Below are positions 1-8,554 of a DNA stretch of 64,000 nt, piece by piece. The position numbers were made by a program, and so were the translations under genes. The stretch's first letter is position 1; the number at the start of each line of letters is the position of its first letter. The notes under the pieces are model-generated. The model saw only the letters and a list, made by a program, of their open reading frames with translations, did not search any database and was not told the origin of the DNA. Origin of the DNA: Rhizobium sp. CF122 (lineage in GTDB: Bacteria; Pseudomonadota; Alphaproteobacteria; Rhizobiales; Rhizobiaceae); contig NZ_AKKA01000069.1 of assembly GCF_000282035.1 (NCBI RefSeq), positions 22,930 to 86,929 of the forward strand, in the 5' to 3' direction.

Positions 1-2204
1 CGAACGCGTTGCGAGGTGACGCCGAGCGCACGGGCACGGTCCTGATCGATCACCAGCTTCATCGCCGGCACCGGCTCCAGCCAGTCGTCATGGATCGCGC
101 CGAGCAGCGGATTGGACTGGAACTTTGCCTTCACCTCGTCGGCGATCTTGCGGACTTCCTGGCGATCCGGCCCCATGATGCGCATCTGCACCGGCCAGCC
201 CGTCGGGGGGCCGAGGAACAGACGATCCACCTTGCCGCGGATATCAGGGAAGTCTTCCGCAAGGATCGTCCGCAGCTTCACGATCAGCCGTTCACGCGCC
301 GGCTCGTCGTTTGCCATGACAAGAAGCTGCGCGAAGTTCGGATTGCGAAGCTGCTGGTCGAGCGGCAGGAAGAAGCGCGGGGCGCCTTCGCCGATATAGG
401 TGGCGACGAATTTCTTGTCCGTATCGTCCATGATCTTGGCTTCGAGCGCCTTCGTCTGCGCCTCGACGTCCCTGATGCTGGTGCCTTCGGGCAGCCAGAG
501 GTCGACGAGGATTTCCGGGCGCGACGACTGCGGGAAGAAGTTCTGTGGAATGAACTGGAACGCCCAGAGGCTGGTCGCGAAGGTGACCAATGTCATTGCC
601 ACCACGATGATGCGATGACGCACGGCCCAGCCGACGGTTGCCCGAAGGCGTCGGTAGAAGTTCGTATCGAAGGCATCGTGATGCTGGCCCGCATGGTGGC
701 GCTGCTTCAGGATCATGTAGCCGAGCCATGGCGTGAAATAGACCGCCACGAACCACGAGACGACAAGCGCGATGCCAACGACATAGAACAGCGTGCGCAC
801 ATATTCACCGGCGGTCGAGGCCGCAAAGCCAACCGGGATGAACCCGGCGGTGGTGATCAGCGTACCGGTCAGCATCGGGAAGGCGGTCGAGGAATAGGCG
901 AAGCTCGCCGCCTCGATCTTGACAAGCCCCTCCTCGAGTTTTCGCTCCATCAATTCCACGACGATCATCGCGTCATCCACGAGCAGGCCGAGCGCGATGA
1001 TCAGAGCGCCGAGCGAGATGCGCTGCAGGTCGATCCCGAGCTCGTACATGATGGCGAAGGTCGCAGCCAGCACGAGTGGGATAGCGATCGCGATCACGAG
1101 ACCCGAGCGCCAGCCGATGGATAGGAAGGAGACGATGAGCACGATTATCAGTGCTTCACCGAGCGCATGCATGAACTCGCTGATCGCGTCGGTGACAACG
1201 TCGGGCTGGTTGGAAATCTGGTCAACGGCCACGCCGTAGGGCAGCGATTCCTCGAAGCGCTGATAGGTGGCTTCGACATCCTTGCCGACATCGGTCACCT
1301 TGAAGCCCTTGGCCATGACAACACCGACCTGGACGCTCTCGTGACCATTGAAGCGATATTTGCGCTGATAGGGATCTTCGAGGCCGGAATAGACCGTGGC
1401 GATATCCCCGAGACGCGTCACCTGATTGCCGGCCTTTATGCGCAGTTCGCGGATATCCTCGGCCTTTGTCACGTCACCTTCGACGGAGATGCGCACCGAA
1501 CGCGTGCCGGTATCGACCGACCCGGCCGGATCGACGCTGTTCTGCCCCTTGATTGCGTTCTGCAGGTCGAGCACGGTCAGGCCGCGTTCAGCCAGTGCCT
1601 TCGAAGAAACGTCAATGTAGATCTTCTCAGGCTGGTCGCCGATGATGACCGCCTTTTCGACGCCAGGCGTCGTCAGCAACATGTCGCGTGCCTGGATGGC
1701 GAATTTCTTCAACTCGGGATAGCTGTAACCATCGCCGCTGATCGAGTGCAGCGTGATGTAGGTATCGCCGAACTCGTCGTTGAAATAGGGACCGAGCAGC
1801 CCGTCCGGCAGCTCATTGGAGATGTCGCCGACCTTTTTGCGGACCTGATAGAACGCGTCGGCCACCTGTTCACTGTTGGTATCGCCTTTGACCTGCAGAG
1901 TAATGATGGCGCTGCCCGCCCGCGTATAGGATTTGACCCAATCAATGTGGGGGGTTTCCTGCAGCTTACGCTCGATTTTGTTGACGACCTGGTCTTCCAT
2001 TTCCTGGATGGAGGCGCCCGGCCAGATGGCCTGTACGACCATAACGCGGAAGGTGAAATCCGGATCTTCCTTCTGGCCCATGCGCATCAAGCCGAGCACA
2101 CCGGTGATCAGGATCAAGCCGAATAGGAAGCGCGCGATGCTTGGGTGGCCAATCGCCCAGCGCGACAGGTTGAAGGGACGCTTCTCGGCGGTCGAGTTGT
2201 CCAT
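1..2204 (-). CDS. RND-family efflux pump inner-membrane permease (AcrB/MexF type), 3' end outside window
   Basis: Proton-driven inner-membrane pump of a tripartite multidrug efflux system. The reading frame from ATG at 2204 (purine-rich GAGAGG about 8 nt upstream) stays open to the left edge, giving 734 residues of a family usually about 1,020-1,050 long, so the C-terminal part is missing. The N terminus has the usual cytoplasmic segment and first membrane helix (SIARFLFGLILITGVLGLM). The paired aspartates of the proton relay in TM4 (LLVDDAMIVVE, Asp410/Asp411) are present and match AcrB Asp407/408. It lies 25 nt downstream of the membrane fusion protein gene, in one operon with tetR. The export substrate cannot be read from the sequence. 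Confidence 0.93.
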   Translation of the reverse strand, partial: MDNSTAEKRPFNLSRWAIGHPSIARFLFGLILITGVLGLMRMGQKEDPDFTFRVMVVQAIWPGASIQEMEDQVVNKIERKLQETPHIDWVKSYTRAGSAIITLQVKGDTNSEQVADAFYQVRKKVGDISNELPDGLLGPYFNDEFGDTYITLHSISGDGYSYPELKKFAIQARDMLLTTPGVEKAVIIGDQPEKIYIDVSSKALAERGLTVLDLQNAIKGQNSVDPAGSVDTGTRSVRISVEGDVTKAEDIRELRIKAGNQVTRLGDIATVYSGLEDPYQRKYRFNGHESVQVGVVMAKGFKVTDVGKDVEATYQRFEESLPYGVAVDQISNQPDVVTDAISEFMHALGEALIIVLIVSFLSIGWRSGLVIAIAIPLVLAATFAIMYELGIDLQRISLGALIIALGLLVDDAMIVVELMERKLEEGLVKIEAASFAYSSTAFPMLTGTLITTAGFIPVGFAASTAGEYVRTLFYVVGIALVVSWFVAVYFTPWLGYMILKQRHHAGQHHDAFDTNFYRRLRATVGWAVRHRIIVVAMTLVTFATSLWAFQFIPQNFFPQSSRPEILVDLWLPEGTSIRDVEAQTKALEAKIMDDTDKKFVATYIGEGAPRFFLPLDQQLRNPNFAQLLVMANDEPARERLIVKLRTILAEDFPDIRGKVDRLFLGPPTGWPVQMRIMGPDRQEVRKIADEVKAKFQSNPLLGAIHDDWLEPVPAMKLVIDQDRARALGVTSQRV

Positions 2205-2229
2205 GATCGTATCCTCTCCTGGCCGGACT

Positions 2230-3366
2230 CTAGCGAATGATGTCGCCGGTTTCGGCTTGCGCCGACTGCTGTTCCGGCAGCTTGATCTTGAGGTTCTCGG
2301 TCATGAACTGCGTGCCGGCCGCGACGACGAGATCGCCAGTTTTCAGGCCGTCAGCGACATGGACGCCGCCGCCGGTGAACTCCGCAACCTTGACCTCGCG
2401 GGCATGGACGGTCGACGCATTGCGGTCGACGACCCATACGATCTTCTTGCCGTCCCTCTCGGCAAGTGCACTGAGCGGAATGGCAACGTTGGTCTCGGCA
2501 TTGCCAATGGCGGCCTCGATCGTCGCCGTCATGCCGAGCAGCACGCGATCGTCGGTCGGAAGGCTGACGCGAACCGAGAAAGTCCGCGACTGTGCATCGG
2601 CGCTGCCGGAAACCTCACGCACCTTGCCGTCGAGCACCAGCTTACTGTCGGACCAGAAGCTGGCCTTGACCGTCTTGCCCGGCTTGAACTGCGCAACATC
2701 GTTTTCCGGAACGGCGATCTGCACTTCCTTCTCGCCATCGAGCGCGACGGTAACGACAGGCGTCCCCGCAGCAACAACGGCGCCGGTGTCGGCGCTGATC
2801 GACGTCACGATGCCGTTCCGGTCCGCCTTCAGTTCGGTGTAGGCGACCTGGTTCTTTGCCTGATCGAGGGACGAAGCTGCGGCATCCCGTGTCGAAACGG
2901 CTTGATCGTAGCTGAGGGCAGCCTGCTCCATCTGCGATTTTGCCGTGACGCTCTTGTCGAAGAGCTGCTGGGCGCGCTTGTTGGCAAGGTCGGCGGTTCC
3001 CACACCCTTTTCGGCAGCGGCAAGGTTTGCCTCGGCGGTCTTGACCGCCAACTCATAGTCGGTCGGATCGATTTCCGCGAGCAAGTCACCCGGCTTGACG
3101 CGATCGCCGATGTTGACGCGACGGTCGGTGATCTTCCCGGCAACGCGGAAGCCAAGGTTCATCTCGACGCGGGCCTTCACCGCACCGGAGTAATCAAGCG
3201 AGCGCGTATCGCCAGCCTCAGCGATCTCGACCACCTTGACGGGCCGGATGATCTCCTTCGTCTCTGCTTTCTTCTCCTCGCTGCAGCCGGATACGGCGAG
3301 CGCAACGGCGCCAAGAAGCGCGAGGCTGGCAAAGGACGGCAACTGTACTGTCTTCAGCGAAATCAT
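2230..3366 (-). CDS. RND efflux periplasmic adaptor (membrane fusion protein), lipoprotein
   Basis: Links the RND pump to an outer-membrane channel. About 378 residues from ATG 3366, which has AGGAG 8 nt upstream; a GTG at 3375 overlaps that Shine-Dalgarno and is less likely. A lipobox (LAVSGC, Cys28) ends a short hydrophobic signal, so it should be a lipoprotein. The order is the adaptor standard: barrel-sandwich half (LGFRVAGKITDRRVNIGDRV), alpha-helical hairpin (about 90-165), second half-motif (ADRNGIVTSISADTGAVVAAG), then beta-barrel and membrane-proximal domains. It lies between tetR (53 nt) and the pump gene (25 nt). No outer-membrane TolC-type gene is visible here. Confidence 0.93.
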   Translation of the reverse strand: MISLKTVQLPSFASLALLGAVALAVSGCSEEKKAETKEIIRPVKVVEIAEAGDTRSLDYSGAVKARVEMNLGFRVAGKITDRRVNIGDRVKPGDLLAEIDPTDYELAVKTAEANLAAAEKGVGTADLANKRAQQLFDKSVTAKSQMEQAALSYDQAVSTRDAAASSLDQAKNQVAYTELKADRNGIVTSISADTGAVVAAGTPVVTVALDGEKEVQIAVPENDVAQFKPGKTVKASFWSDSKLVLDGKVREVSGSADAQSRTFSVRVSLPTDDRVLLGMTATIEAAIGNAETNVAIPLSALAERDGKKIVWVVDRNASTVHAREVKVAEFTGGGVHVADGLKTGDLVVAAGTQFMTENLKIKLPEQQSAQAETGDIIR

Positions 3367-3418
3367 CTTTCGCACTCCTGAAATAGCTTGTCGGTTGATC
3401 TGCGGCTTTGGCCGCCTG

Positions 3419-4039
3419 TTATTTTTTCAGCGCCCTGATCGAGAATTCGACCAGTTCATCGACGGTGGCGCGGTTGGTCTTGGCAAGGCACTGCGCCACC
3501 ATCTGCGGATGACAGAGACTGATGGTTGCAGCCCCGAAACAGCGGGACGCGACATCCGCATCCTGCTTGGCAAACTCGCCGGCTGCGATCCCTTCGCGGA
3601 TCACATCGGCGATCAATTCATGAATGCTGTCGACGTGTTTTTCGATGACGTGCCAATCGCGCTCAATGGCAACGATAACCATCTCATGCACTTTTTCCTG
3701 GTCGAGCATGGTCTCGACCGTCATCTGGTACTGGCCCTCGACGAAGCGGCGCAGCCGATCGGAAGCGCTGATTGGCAAATGGCAGGCGTCGTAGGCCATC
3801 TGGTAGCTAACATTCATCATCCGGCCGCAGATCGCCTGATGGATCTCCACCTTCGATGCAAAAAAGCGATAGACGTTGGCCGGCGACATACCGAGATCGC
3901 GGGCGATGTCGGCAACCGTTGTCTTTGAATATCCGTAGTGACGGAAAAGCCGCTCGGCAGCGTCGAGAATGCGCGTCACATTCTCCTGACGGGCTAGTTC
4001 GATCGTGTTTTCCGCAGCATCGCTGATCAATTCGGACAC
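3419..4039 (-). CDS. TetR/AcrR-family transcriptional regulator, probable repressor of the RND operon
   Basis: 206-residue TetR-family protein. The N-terminal helix-turn-helix is clear (TTVADIARDLGMSPANVYRF, about residues 40-60), followed by a helical ligand-binding and dimerisation domain. It is the first gene of the minus-strand operon tetR - adaptor - pump, an arrangement typical of local autorepression. The listed start is a GTG at 4039 whose Shine-Dalgarno-like GCGAG is very close; a TTG at 4030 with better spacing is an alternative. A 36-bp palindrome begins 6 bp upstream of the GTG and is the likely operator. The inducer is unknown. Confidence 0.9.
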   Translation of the reverse strand: MSELISDAAENTIELARQENVTRILDAAERLFRHYGYSKTTVADIARDLGMSPANVYRFFASKVEIHQAICGRMMNVSYQMAYDACHLPISASDRLRRFVEGQYQMTVETMLDQEKVHEMVIVAIERDWHVIEKHVDSIHELIADVIREGIAAGEFAKQDADVASRCFGAATISLCHPQMVAQCLAKTNRATVDELVEFSIRALKK

Positions 4040-4044
4040 CTCGC

Positions 4045-4080
4045 TTACGACTGACGATTTTCGAATTTCATCAGTCGTAA
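4045..4080. promoter_or_regulatory. Palindromic operator candidate for the TetR regulator
   Basis: An imperfect 36-bp palindrome centred at 4062.5, with 15 of 18 base pairs matching. Its outer arms are perfect (TTACGACTGA / TCAGTCGTAA) and its centre is TTCGAA. A third half-site with one mismatch (TCAATCGTAA) follows at 4085-4094. It sits immediately upstream of the tetR start, where an autoregulated TetR repressor usually binds. The palindrome is read directly; binding by the adjacent regulator is inferred. Confidence 0.7.
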
Positions 4081-4260
4081 AATATCAATCGTAATCTGTC
4101 AACATTTTCTCGCTTGTGCCACGCGGTCCCGACGCTGCCTTAACTGCTGCGGTCAGTAAGTTGGGTCGGAATTCGGGATGATGGGAAGCGGCAAGGCGCA
4201 AGACATCGCCCCGCCAGCCTAAGCTGCAGGGCGTAGCGCCGCGATAAAATGGAACTTAAA

Positions 4261-4308
4261 AGACCAGGCAGACGACAGGTGCCGGCATCAATACCCGGCA
4301 CTCGGTCT
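4261..4308 (-). terminator. Candidate terminator downstream of osmC
   Basis: Nested inverted repeats just past the osmC stop: inner GTGCCGG / CCGGCAC (4279-4285 and 4295-4301) and outer AGACC / GGTCT (4261-4265 and 4304-4308). Read on the minus strand, the outer arm is followed by a short T run (GGTCTTTTAA). The stem is interrupted, so this is only a moderate call. Confidence 0.4.
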
Positions 4309-4319
4309 TACCTGATCGC

Positions 4320-4751
4320 TCAGGCGAGCTTGACGTCCAACGAGATCGGAACAGCCGAGAGCGCCTTCGACACCGGGCATCCAGCCTTGGCCTTGTTGGC
4401 GAGTTCGATGAATGTCCTTTCATCGGTGTTCGGAACCGTGCCGGTCAGCGTAAGATGGATCGCCGTGATGGCGAAACCACTCTCCACGCTCTCAAGCGTC
4501 ACCTTTGCCGTCGTTTCCATATCGGTTGCCCTGAGGCCCGCCTCTTCCAGGATAAGCGAGAGGGCCATTGTGAAGCAGCCGGCATGTGCCGCCCCGATCA
4601 GCTCCTCCGGATTCGTACCTGGGATACCTTCGAAGCGGCTCGAAAAACCGTAGGGATAGTGTTTGAGCGCGCCACTCTGCGTGGAGATCTGCCCCTTGCC
4701 GTCCTTCAGTCCGCCGGACCACTGCGCTGAACCTGTACGATTGATCTGCAT
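4320..4751 (-). CDS. osmC: OsmC-type peroxiredoxin (organic hydroperoxide resistance)
   Basis: 143-residue thiol peroxidase that reduces organic hydroperoxides in the cytoplasm. The two redox cysteines sit in family motifs at the same numbers as E. coli OsmC: Cys59 (AAHAGCF) and Cys125 (AGCPVSKAL). Arg39 and the Glu49/Glu50 pair match the residues that activate the peroxidatic cysteine. The length is normal for the family. ATG 4751 has AGGAGA 5 nt upstream. It is probably monocistronic: tetR is divergent upstream of its far side and the cyclase gene ends 125 nt upstream. A 17-bp perfect palindrome (4784-4800) lies in its leader. Confidence 0.94.
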   Translation of the reverse strand: MQINRTGSAQWSGGLKDGKGQISTQSGALKHYPYGFSSRFEGIPGTNPEELIGAAHAGCFTMALSLILEEAGLRATDMETTAKVTLESVESGFAITAIHLTLTGTVPNTDERTFIELANKAKAGCPVSKALSAVPISLDVKLA

Positions 4752-4783
4752 GCCGTTCTCCTATCTGGATTAGAGGAAGCTGA

Positions 4784-4800
4784 AAGAGGCATCGCCTCTT
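4784..4800. promoter_or_regulatory. Perfect palindrome in the osmC leader
   Basis: AAGAGGC-ATC-GCCTCTT lies 33-49 nt upstream of the osmC ATG. It could be an operator or a 5' untranslated hairpin. It does not resemble the AT-rich OhrR box, so no regulator is proposed. Confidence 0.45.
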
Positions 4801-4876
4801 AAACGCGATATAATCCTCTATCGGCAGAAGGCGACAACGCCGTGAAATTTCTTCGAGGCGGGCACCCTGAAGACGA

Positions 4877-6094
4877 TCAGGTCCCCATTCGCGCCGTTTC
4901 CAGCGTATAGAGTTCCTGCGCGCGCTTGACGCCGCGAAGTGCATAGCGACCGATACAGGCCAGCGCGCCGCGCTCCTCTTCTGGAATCGTTGCCGCAAAT
5001 TCCGATGACATCAGCACGTTGAGATCAACCGAGCGGCACATCGATGCAATCCGACTGACCTCATTCACGGCAGGCCCGATGACGGTGAAGTCCAGCCGCT
5101 CACGGCTGCCGATATTGCCATAGAAGACATCGCCGATGTGCAAGCCGATGTACACCTCGGTTGTCGGGCGGTCCTCAAGCGCACGCTCGTCGTTCAGTGT
5201 CTTGAGCTTCTGCCGCAGCAATCTCTCGGCCCGAAGCGCCGCGCAACAGGCATCGGCGGGCTCGCCTGCCTTGAAGATCGCCAGCACCCCGTCGCCGATC
5301 AGCTTCAACACGTCGCCGCCGGCTTCGTGGATCGCCGAAATGACAACATCGCTATAGGCATTCAGCATCGGCAGGATTTCTTCCGGCGGCGCACTGTCGG
5401 ATATCTTGGTGTAATTCAGAAGATCCGAAAACCAAAGAGCCGCCGAGATCCGCTCCGACTTACCACGCGTGATCTTGCCCTTGAGCACCTGCCGGGCGGC
5501 ATCGCCGCCAAGGTAGACTTCAGCAATCGTCCTGGCGATACGCGCCAGTGCAATGCACTTGATCGCAAGTGCCAGTACCGGCACCAACTTTCGCAGGATG
5601 ATGAGGTCGTGATCGGAAAAGCCCTCTGGATGGCGCGTCGCAAAGTGAGAGAAGAAGCAATCCATCTCGCCGATCGTGCCCGCCTTGGCGAAGCGGTGGA
5701 CCATCGCCACGAAATCGGTATGGCCCTGCTCGAGCATCGTGTCGAGCATGACGAAGTCAATCGGATCGCCGAAGCCGATACGCCGTCTAACCTCGTTCTC
5801 TTCTCCGGCCCAAAGATAGTAGAAGGCGGAGCGCTGCCAACTTTCCAGCGCAGTACCTTCACTGGAGGGACCATACTCGAATTCGGTTTCGACCTCTTCC
5901 CGGCTATCCCAGCGGAATGCCCGTCCCTCGTGGACGGGATGGAGCGTGTCCATCAGCGCCATGCCGCGATCGAGCGGCAGGCCGCGCTCGCGGCAGGTGT
6001 TGCAGAACCCGGTCAGCAATTCGGCCTCGGAGGCGCCCTTCAGCCCCTGCTCCGTCAGCCATGCCGCAACTGTCCCTATATCGCTGTATTCCAT
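4877..6094 (-). CDS. Soluble class III adenylate/guanylate cyclase
   Basis: 405 residues from ATG 6094 (GAGGGA 6 nt upstream). A longer open frame extends upstream, but it reads as arginine/serine-rich out-of-frame translation. The N-terminal part (1-205) is an uncharacterised rhizobial cyclase-associated region with no membrane segment or signal peptide. The C-terminal catalytic domain (about 210-400) has both metal-binding aspartates: Asp224 in ALWFSDLLNYTK and Asp268 in LIGDGVLAIF. It also has the IGLHIGDVFYGNIGS and DFTVIGPAVNEVSRI motifs. It should make cAMP from ATP in the cytosol; substrate choice (ATP or GTP) was not resolved. It lies between osmC and the LacI regulator, without evident operon partners. 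Confidence 0.92.
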   Translation of the reverse strand: MEYSDIGTVAAWLTEQGLKGASEAELLTGFCNTCRERGLPLDRGMALMDTLHPVHEGRAFRWDSREEVETEFEYGPSSEGTALESWQRSAFYYLWAGEENEVRRRIGFGDPIDFVMLDTMLEQGHTDFVAMVHRFAKAGTIGEMDCFFSHFATRHPEGFSDHDLIILRKLVPVLALAIKCIALARIARTIAEVYLGGDAARQVLKGKITRGKSERISAALWFSDLLNYTKISDSAPPEEILPMLNAYSDVVISAIHEAGGDVLKLIGDGVLAIFKAGEPADACCAALRAERLLRQKLKTLNDERALEDRPTTEVYIGLHIGDVFYGNIGSRERLDFTVIGPAVNEVSRIASMCRSVDLNVLMSSEFAATIPEEERGALACIGRYALRGVKRAQELYTLETARMGT

Positions 6095-6155
6095 GCCGTT
6101 TCCCTCGCTGTGCGAAAGCTGTATCGCGATTTTGCCGACAAGGGAAAGGCGAACC

Positions 6156-7178
6156 TCAACCCGCAGAAGGCATGTTGTAAGGTGTGACAATTTCCACCGA
6201 CGACAATGCCGAAGGCGCAATTCCGCCTCTGACCGGGTGAGCCATAATGGTGCGAAAGGCAGATCGGGCGTCCGTGCGCAGATCATGATGAAGCACGAAG
6301 CTGATCTTGCGGGCAATGAGCAGCGCGCGATTGTCCGCATCGAGATCATGCGCGACGAACACGCGGACCAGCCGTTGCGCCGCCTCGAAGGCGGCGAGCA
6401 CCGCCCGGTTTCCGCCGCCGATGGAGTAGACCGCGTTGATTGCCGGATCCGCTTCAATCGCCTGCATCGCCAGCGTTCCCGTCGCCGCGTCCGTGCCGTG
6501 CCCTTCGCTGATCTCGGTCACGCCGATCAGCGGATAGCGTTCGCGCAGCACGCGGCGAAAGCCGATCTCGCGCTCTTCCTCTCCGCGAAAACGACCGCTG
6601 GAAAGTGTCACAAGGACGCGCCCTGGCGCGTCGCTGAAATGCTCGCCGATGAGGTAGGCGGCCGTCTCGCCGGCCGCGCGATTGTCCGCACCTGCGTAAG
6701 CGCTGCGTGACGAATTGGGCAGGTCCGTCACCAGCGTCACAACAGGAATCCCCGCTTCGATTGTACGGGCCACGGCGACAACCACCTCTGGAACATCGGG
6801 CGCCTTCAGCACGATGCCGTTGGTGCCGCGCAGCCGGATTCGGTCGAGCAATTGCACCAGGTCAGCCTGCTTCATCACCTCGGCGAAATGGAAGCGGCAG
6901 CGAAAAATCGTTGGCAGGAACGTAGCGACCTCCGCTTCGAACGCATCGCGAACCGCGGTACTGAAGCGCTCCGGCGTTTCCATGACGACATCGATCGCGA
7001 GTTTTCGTCCGCTCACCTCCGCGCCGGTCTGCTGTTTCTCGAGCTCGGCGATCGCCGCTTGAACCCGCTGGACCGTCTGGTGTCGAACCCCGCTTCGACC
7101 GTTAAGGACGCGATCGACGGTTGCGGTGCTCAACCCGGCCTGGAAGGCGATGTCCTTGACGAGAAACCGATGCGCCAT
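6156..7178 (-). CDS. LacI/GalR-family transcriptional regulator
   Basis: 340 residues from ATG 7178. The N-terminal LacI helix-turn-helix is textbook (VKDIAFQAGLSTATVDRVLN, about residues 6-26), followed by a periplasmic-binding-protein-like effector domain. The start is fixed by the position of the HTH; upstream codons in frame do not resemble protein and no strong Shine-Dalgarno is seen. It is divergent from the dioxygenase gene at 7273 across only 94 bp, which holds three TGAT repeats at 11-bp steps. It therefore probably controls the dioxygenase/SDR/SMP-30/GH2 set. The ligand is unknown; a sugar or sugar-derived lactone would fit the enzymes. Confidence 0.92.
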   Translation of the reverse strand: MAHRFLVKDIAFQAGLSTATVDRVLNGRSGVRHQTVQRVQAAIAELEKQQTGAEVSGRKLAIDVVMETPERFSTAVRDAFEAEVATFLPTIFRCRFHFAEVMKQADLVQLLDRIRLRGTNGIVLKAPDVPEVVVAVARTIEAGIPVVTLVTDLPNSSRSAYAGADNRAAGETAAYLIGEHFSDAPGRVLVTLSSGRFRGEEEREIGFRRVLRERYPLIGVTEISEGHGTDAATGTLAMQAIEADPAINAVYSIGGGNRAVLAAFEAAQRLVRVFVAHDLDADNRALLIARKISFVLHHDLRTDARSAFRTIMAHPVRGGIAPSALSSVEIVTPYNMPSAG

Positions 7179-7189
7179 CCAATCCAATC

Positions 7190-7217
7190 TGATGGTTTTT
7201 TGATGGATTTCTGATCT
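7190..7217 (+). promoter_or_regulatory. Phased direct repeats between lacI-type gene and dioxygenase gene
   Basis: TGATGG at 7190, TGATGG at 7201 and TGATCT at 7212 are spaced exactly 11 bp apart, about one helical turn, in the 94-bp divergent promoter region. They are candidate binding sites for the adjacent LacI-type protein, although LacI operators are normally palindromic. Confidence 0.45.
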
Positions 7218-7272
7218 ATAACACACCTGCCGGCGGCGTATAGTGCCCTCATCGGAAAGGGAGGAGCACCTG

Positions 7273-8460
7273 ATGAAAACCGACAATCGACAAAAACTGC
7301 GCGCCGATCGCGTCTGGCTGACCGAGGATGCCTGCGATCTCGGCGATTTCCGTAAGCTTGCCGAGAAGACAACGGCTCTGACAGACTATCCGACGGCAGA
7401 GGCGGTGGAAAAGAACATTCTGATCTACGACAGTGCCAAGGTCTTAGCAGCGATCGCCAGTCCTGAAGGACGCCGCGCCGTCCTCGCCGAGATATGCGAA
7501 GCGTTCGGCGAAGGTCCGGGCGTCGTCGTCTTCAAGCGCGCCTACAGGAATACAAGTGTCATCGACCGCGCCAGCGCAATATTCGACGGGATCATCGAGG
7601 AGCAACACCGGACCGCAACCGGAGGCGGCGACCACTTTGCCAAGCCGGGCGCCAACGACCGCATCTGGAATTCGCTGGAAAAGCACTGCCTCGCCGATCC
7701 CGAAAACTTCGCCGAATACTACGCAAACCCCATCATCGCGATTGCGAGCGAAGCCTGGCTCGGCCCAAGCTATCAAATGACAGCGCAGGTCAACCGGGTC
7801 AATCCGGGCGGCGCGGCGCAGTCCGCGCACCGCGATTACCATCTCGGTTTTCAGTCTTCCAAGGTGATCGAGCAGTTCCCGGCGCATGTGCACAGGCTCT
7901 CGCCGGTACTCACGCTGCAGGGCGCGGTCGCTCATTGCGACATGCCGCTTGAGAGCGGGCCTACCCTCTTCCTGCCGCACAGCCAGACCTATGAGCCTGG
8001 TTACCTCGCCCTCAAGCGCCAGGAGTTCAAGGACTATTTCGAGACCAATCATGTCCAGCTGCCGCTCGAGAAGGGCGACGTCGTGTTCTTCAATCCGGCC
8101 CTCTTCCACGCAGCCGGTACAAACCGCTCGACCGACATCAAGCGCGTCGCCAATCTGCTGCAGGTCTCCTCCGCTTTCGGCCGCGCCATGGAGACGGTCA
8201 ATCGCGAGCGCATGAGCGCCAAGCTGTTCCCGGCATTGAAGTCGCTGAAGGAGAAACTGTCCGAAGCCGAGATCGGCAACGCGGTTGCTGCCTGCGCCGA
8301 GGGCTACTCGTTCCCGACCAACCTCGACCGCGACCCGCCGATCGGTGGCCTTGCCCCGAAGACGCAGGCGCAACTGATGCACGAGGCGCTGCAGGAGAAT
8401 TGGGACGATGCGAGGTTCTCGTCGGCCCTGGCGCAACAGAGCGAGCGGCGACTGAGTTGA
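7273..8460 (+). CDS. Phytanoyl-CoA dioxygenase (PhyH)-family Fe(II)/2-oxoglutarate oxygenase
   Basis: 395 residues from ATG 7273, which has a strong GGGAGGAG 6 nt upstream. Members of this family hydroxylate a carbon substrate using Fe(II), O2 and 2-oxoglutarate. The iron triad is visible: His186-x-Asp188 in SAHRDYHLGF and distal His279 in NPALFHAAGTNRS, followed by a likely 2-oxoglutarate arginine in KRVANLL. It is the first gene of a plus-strand set controlled in all likelihood by the divergent LacI-type regulator. A strong terminator and then an IS110 insertion follow it. The true substrate is not known; PhyH relatives act on many small molecules besides acyl-CoAs. Confidence 0.88.
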   Translation: MKTDNRQKLRADRVWLTEDACDLGDFRKLAEKTTALTDYPTAEAVEKNILIYDSAKVLAAIASPEGRRAVLAEICEAFGEGPGVVVFKRAYRNTSVIDRASAIFDGIIEEQHRTATGGGDHFAKPGANDRIWNSLEKHCLADPENFAEYYANPIIAIASEAWLGPSYQMTAQVNRVNPGGAAQSAHRDYHLGFQSSKVIEQFPAHVHRLSPVLTLQGAVAHCDMPLESGPTLFLPHSQTYEPGYLALKRQEFKDYFETNHVQLPLEKGDVVFFNPALFHAAGTNRSTDIKRVANLLQVSSAFGRAMETVNRERMSAKLFPALKSLKEKLSEAEIGNAVAACAEGYSFPTNLDRDPPIGGLAPKTQAQLMHEALQENWDDARFSSALAQQSERRLS

Positions 8461-8482
8461 CGCATCCGTATTGACGAATTTT

Positions 8483-8512
8483 GCTCCCGGCGCCTTGGCG
8501 CCGGGAGCTTTT
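8483..8512 (+). terminator. Rho-independent terminator after the dioxygenase gene
   Basis: A perfect 12-bp stem, GCTCCCGGCGCC / GGCGCCGGGAGC, separated by TT and followed by TTTT (8509-8512), begins 22 nt after the stop codon. Confidence 0.85.
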
Positions 8513-8530
8513 GGCATATACCCATCATTC

Positions 8531-8554
8531 AAAGGAGATCCCATGGGTGCATGA
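8531..8554 (+). other. Orphan ribosome-binding site and start codon cut off by the IS insertion
   Basis: AAAGGAG (8531-8537) is followed after 5 nt by ATG at 8543, then GGT GCA and a TGA stop at 8552. This is an ideal translation start with no gene behind it. It lies between the dioxygenase terminator and the IS110 transposase, so it is probably the 5' stub of a gene lost when the element inserted. The motif is seen directly; the history is inferred. Confidence 0.5.

Noticed and set aside
1..2126. Long plus-strand frames over the RND pump gene
   Set aside because: The minus strand reads through as a clean RND permease with TM4 aspartates; the plus-strand text has no family features.
6095..6457. 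Upstream extension of the cyclase gene to 6457
   Set aside because: The added residues are Arg/Ser-rich shadow translation over the LacI gene's end, and a good ribosome site precedes ATG 6094.
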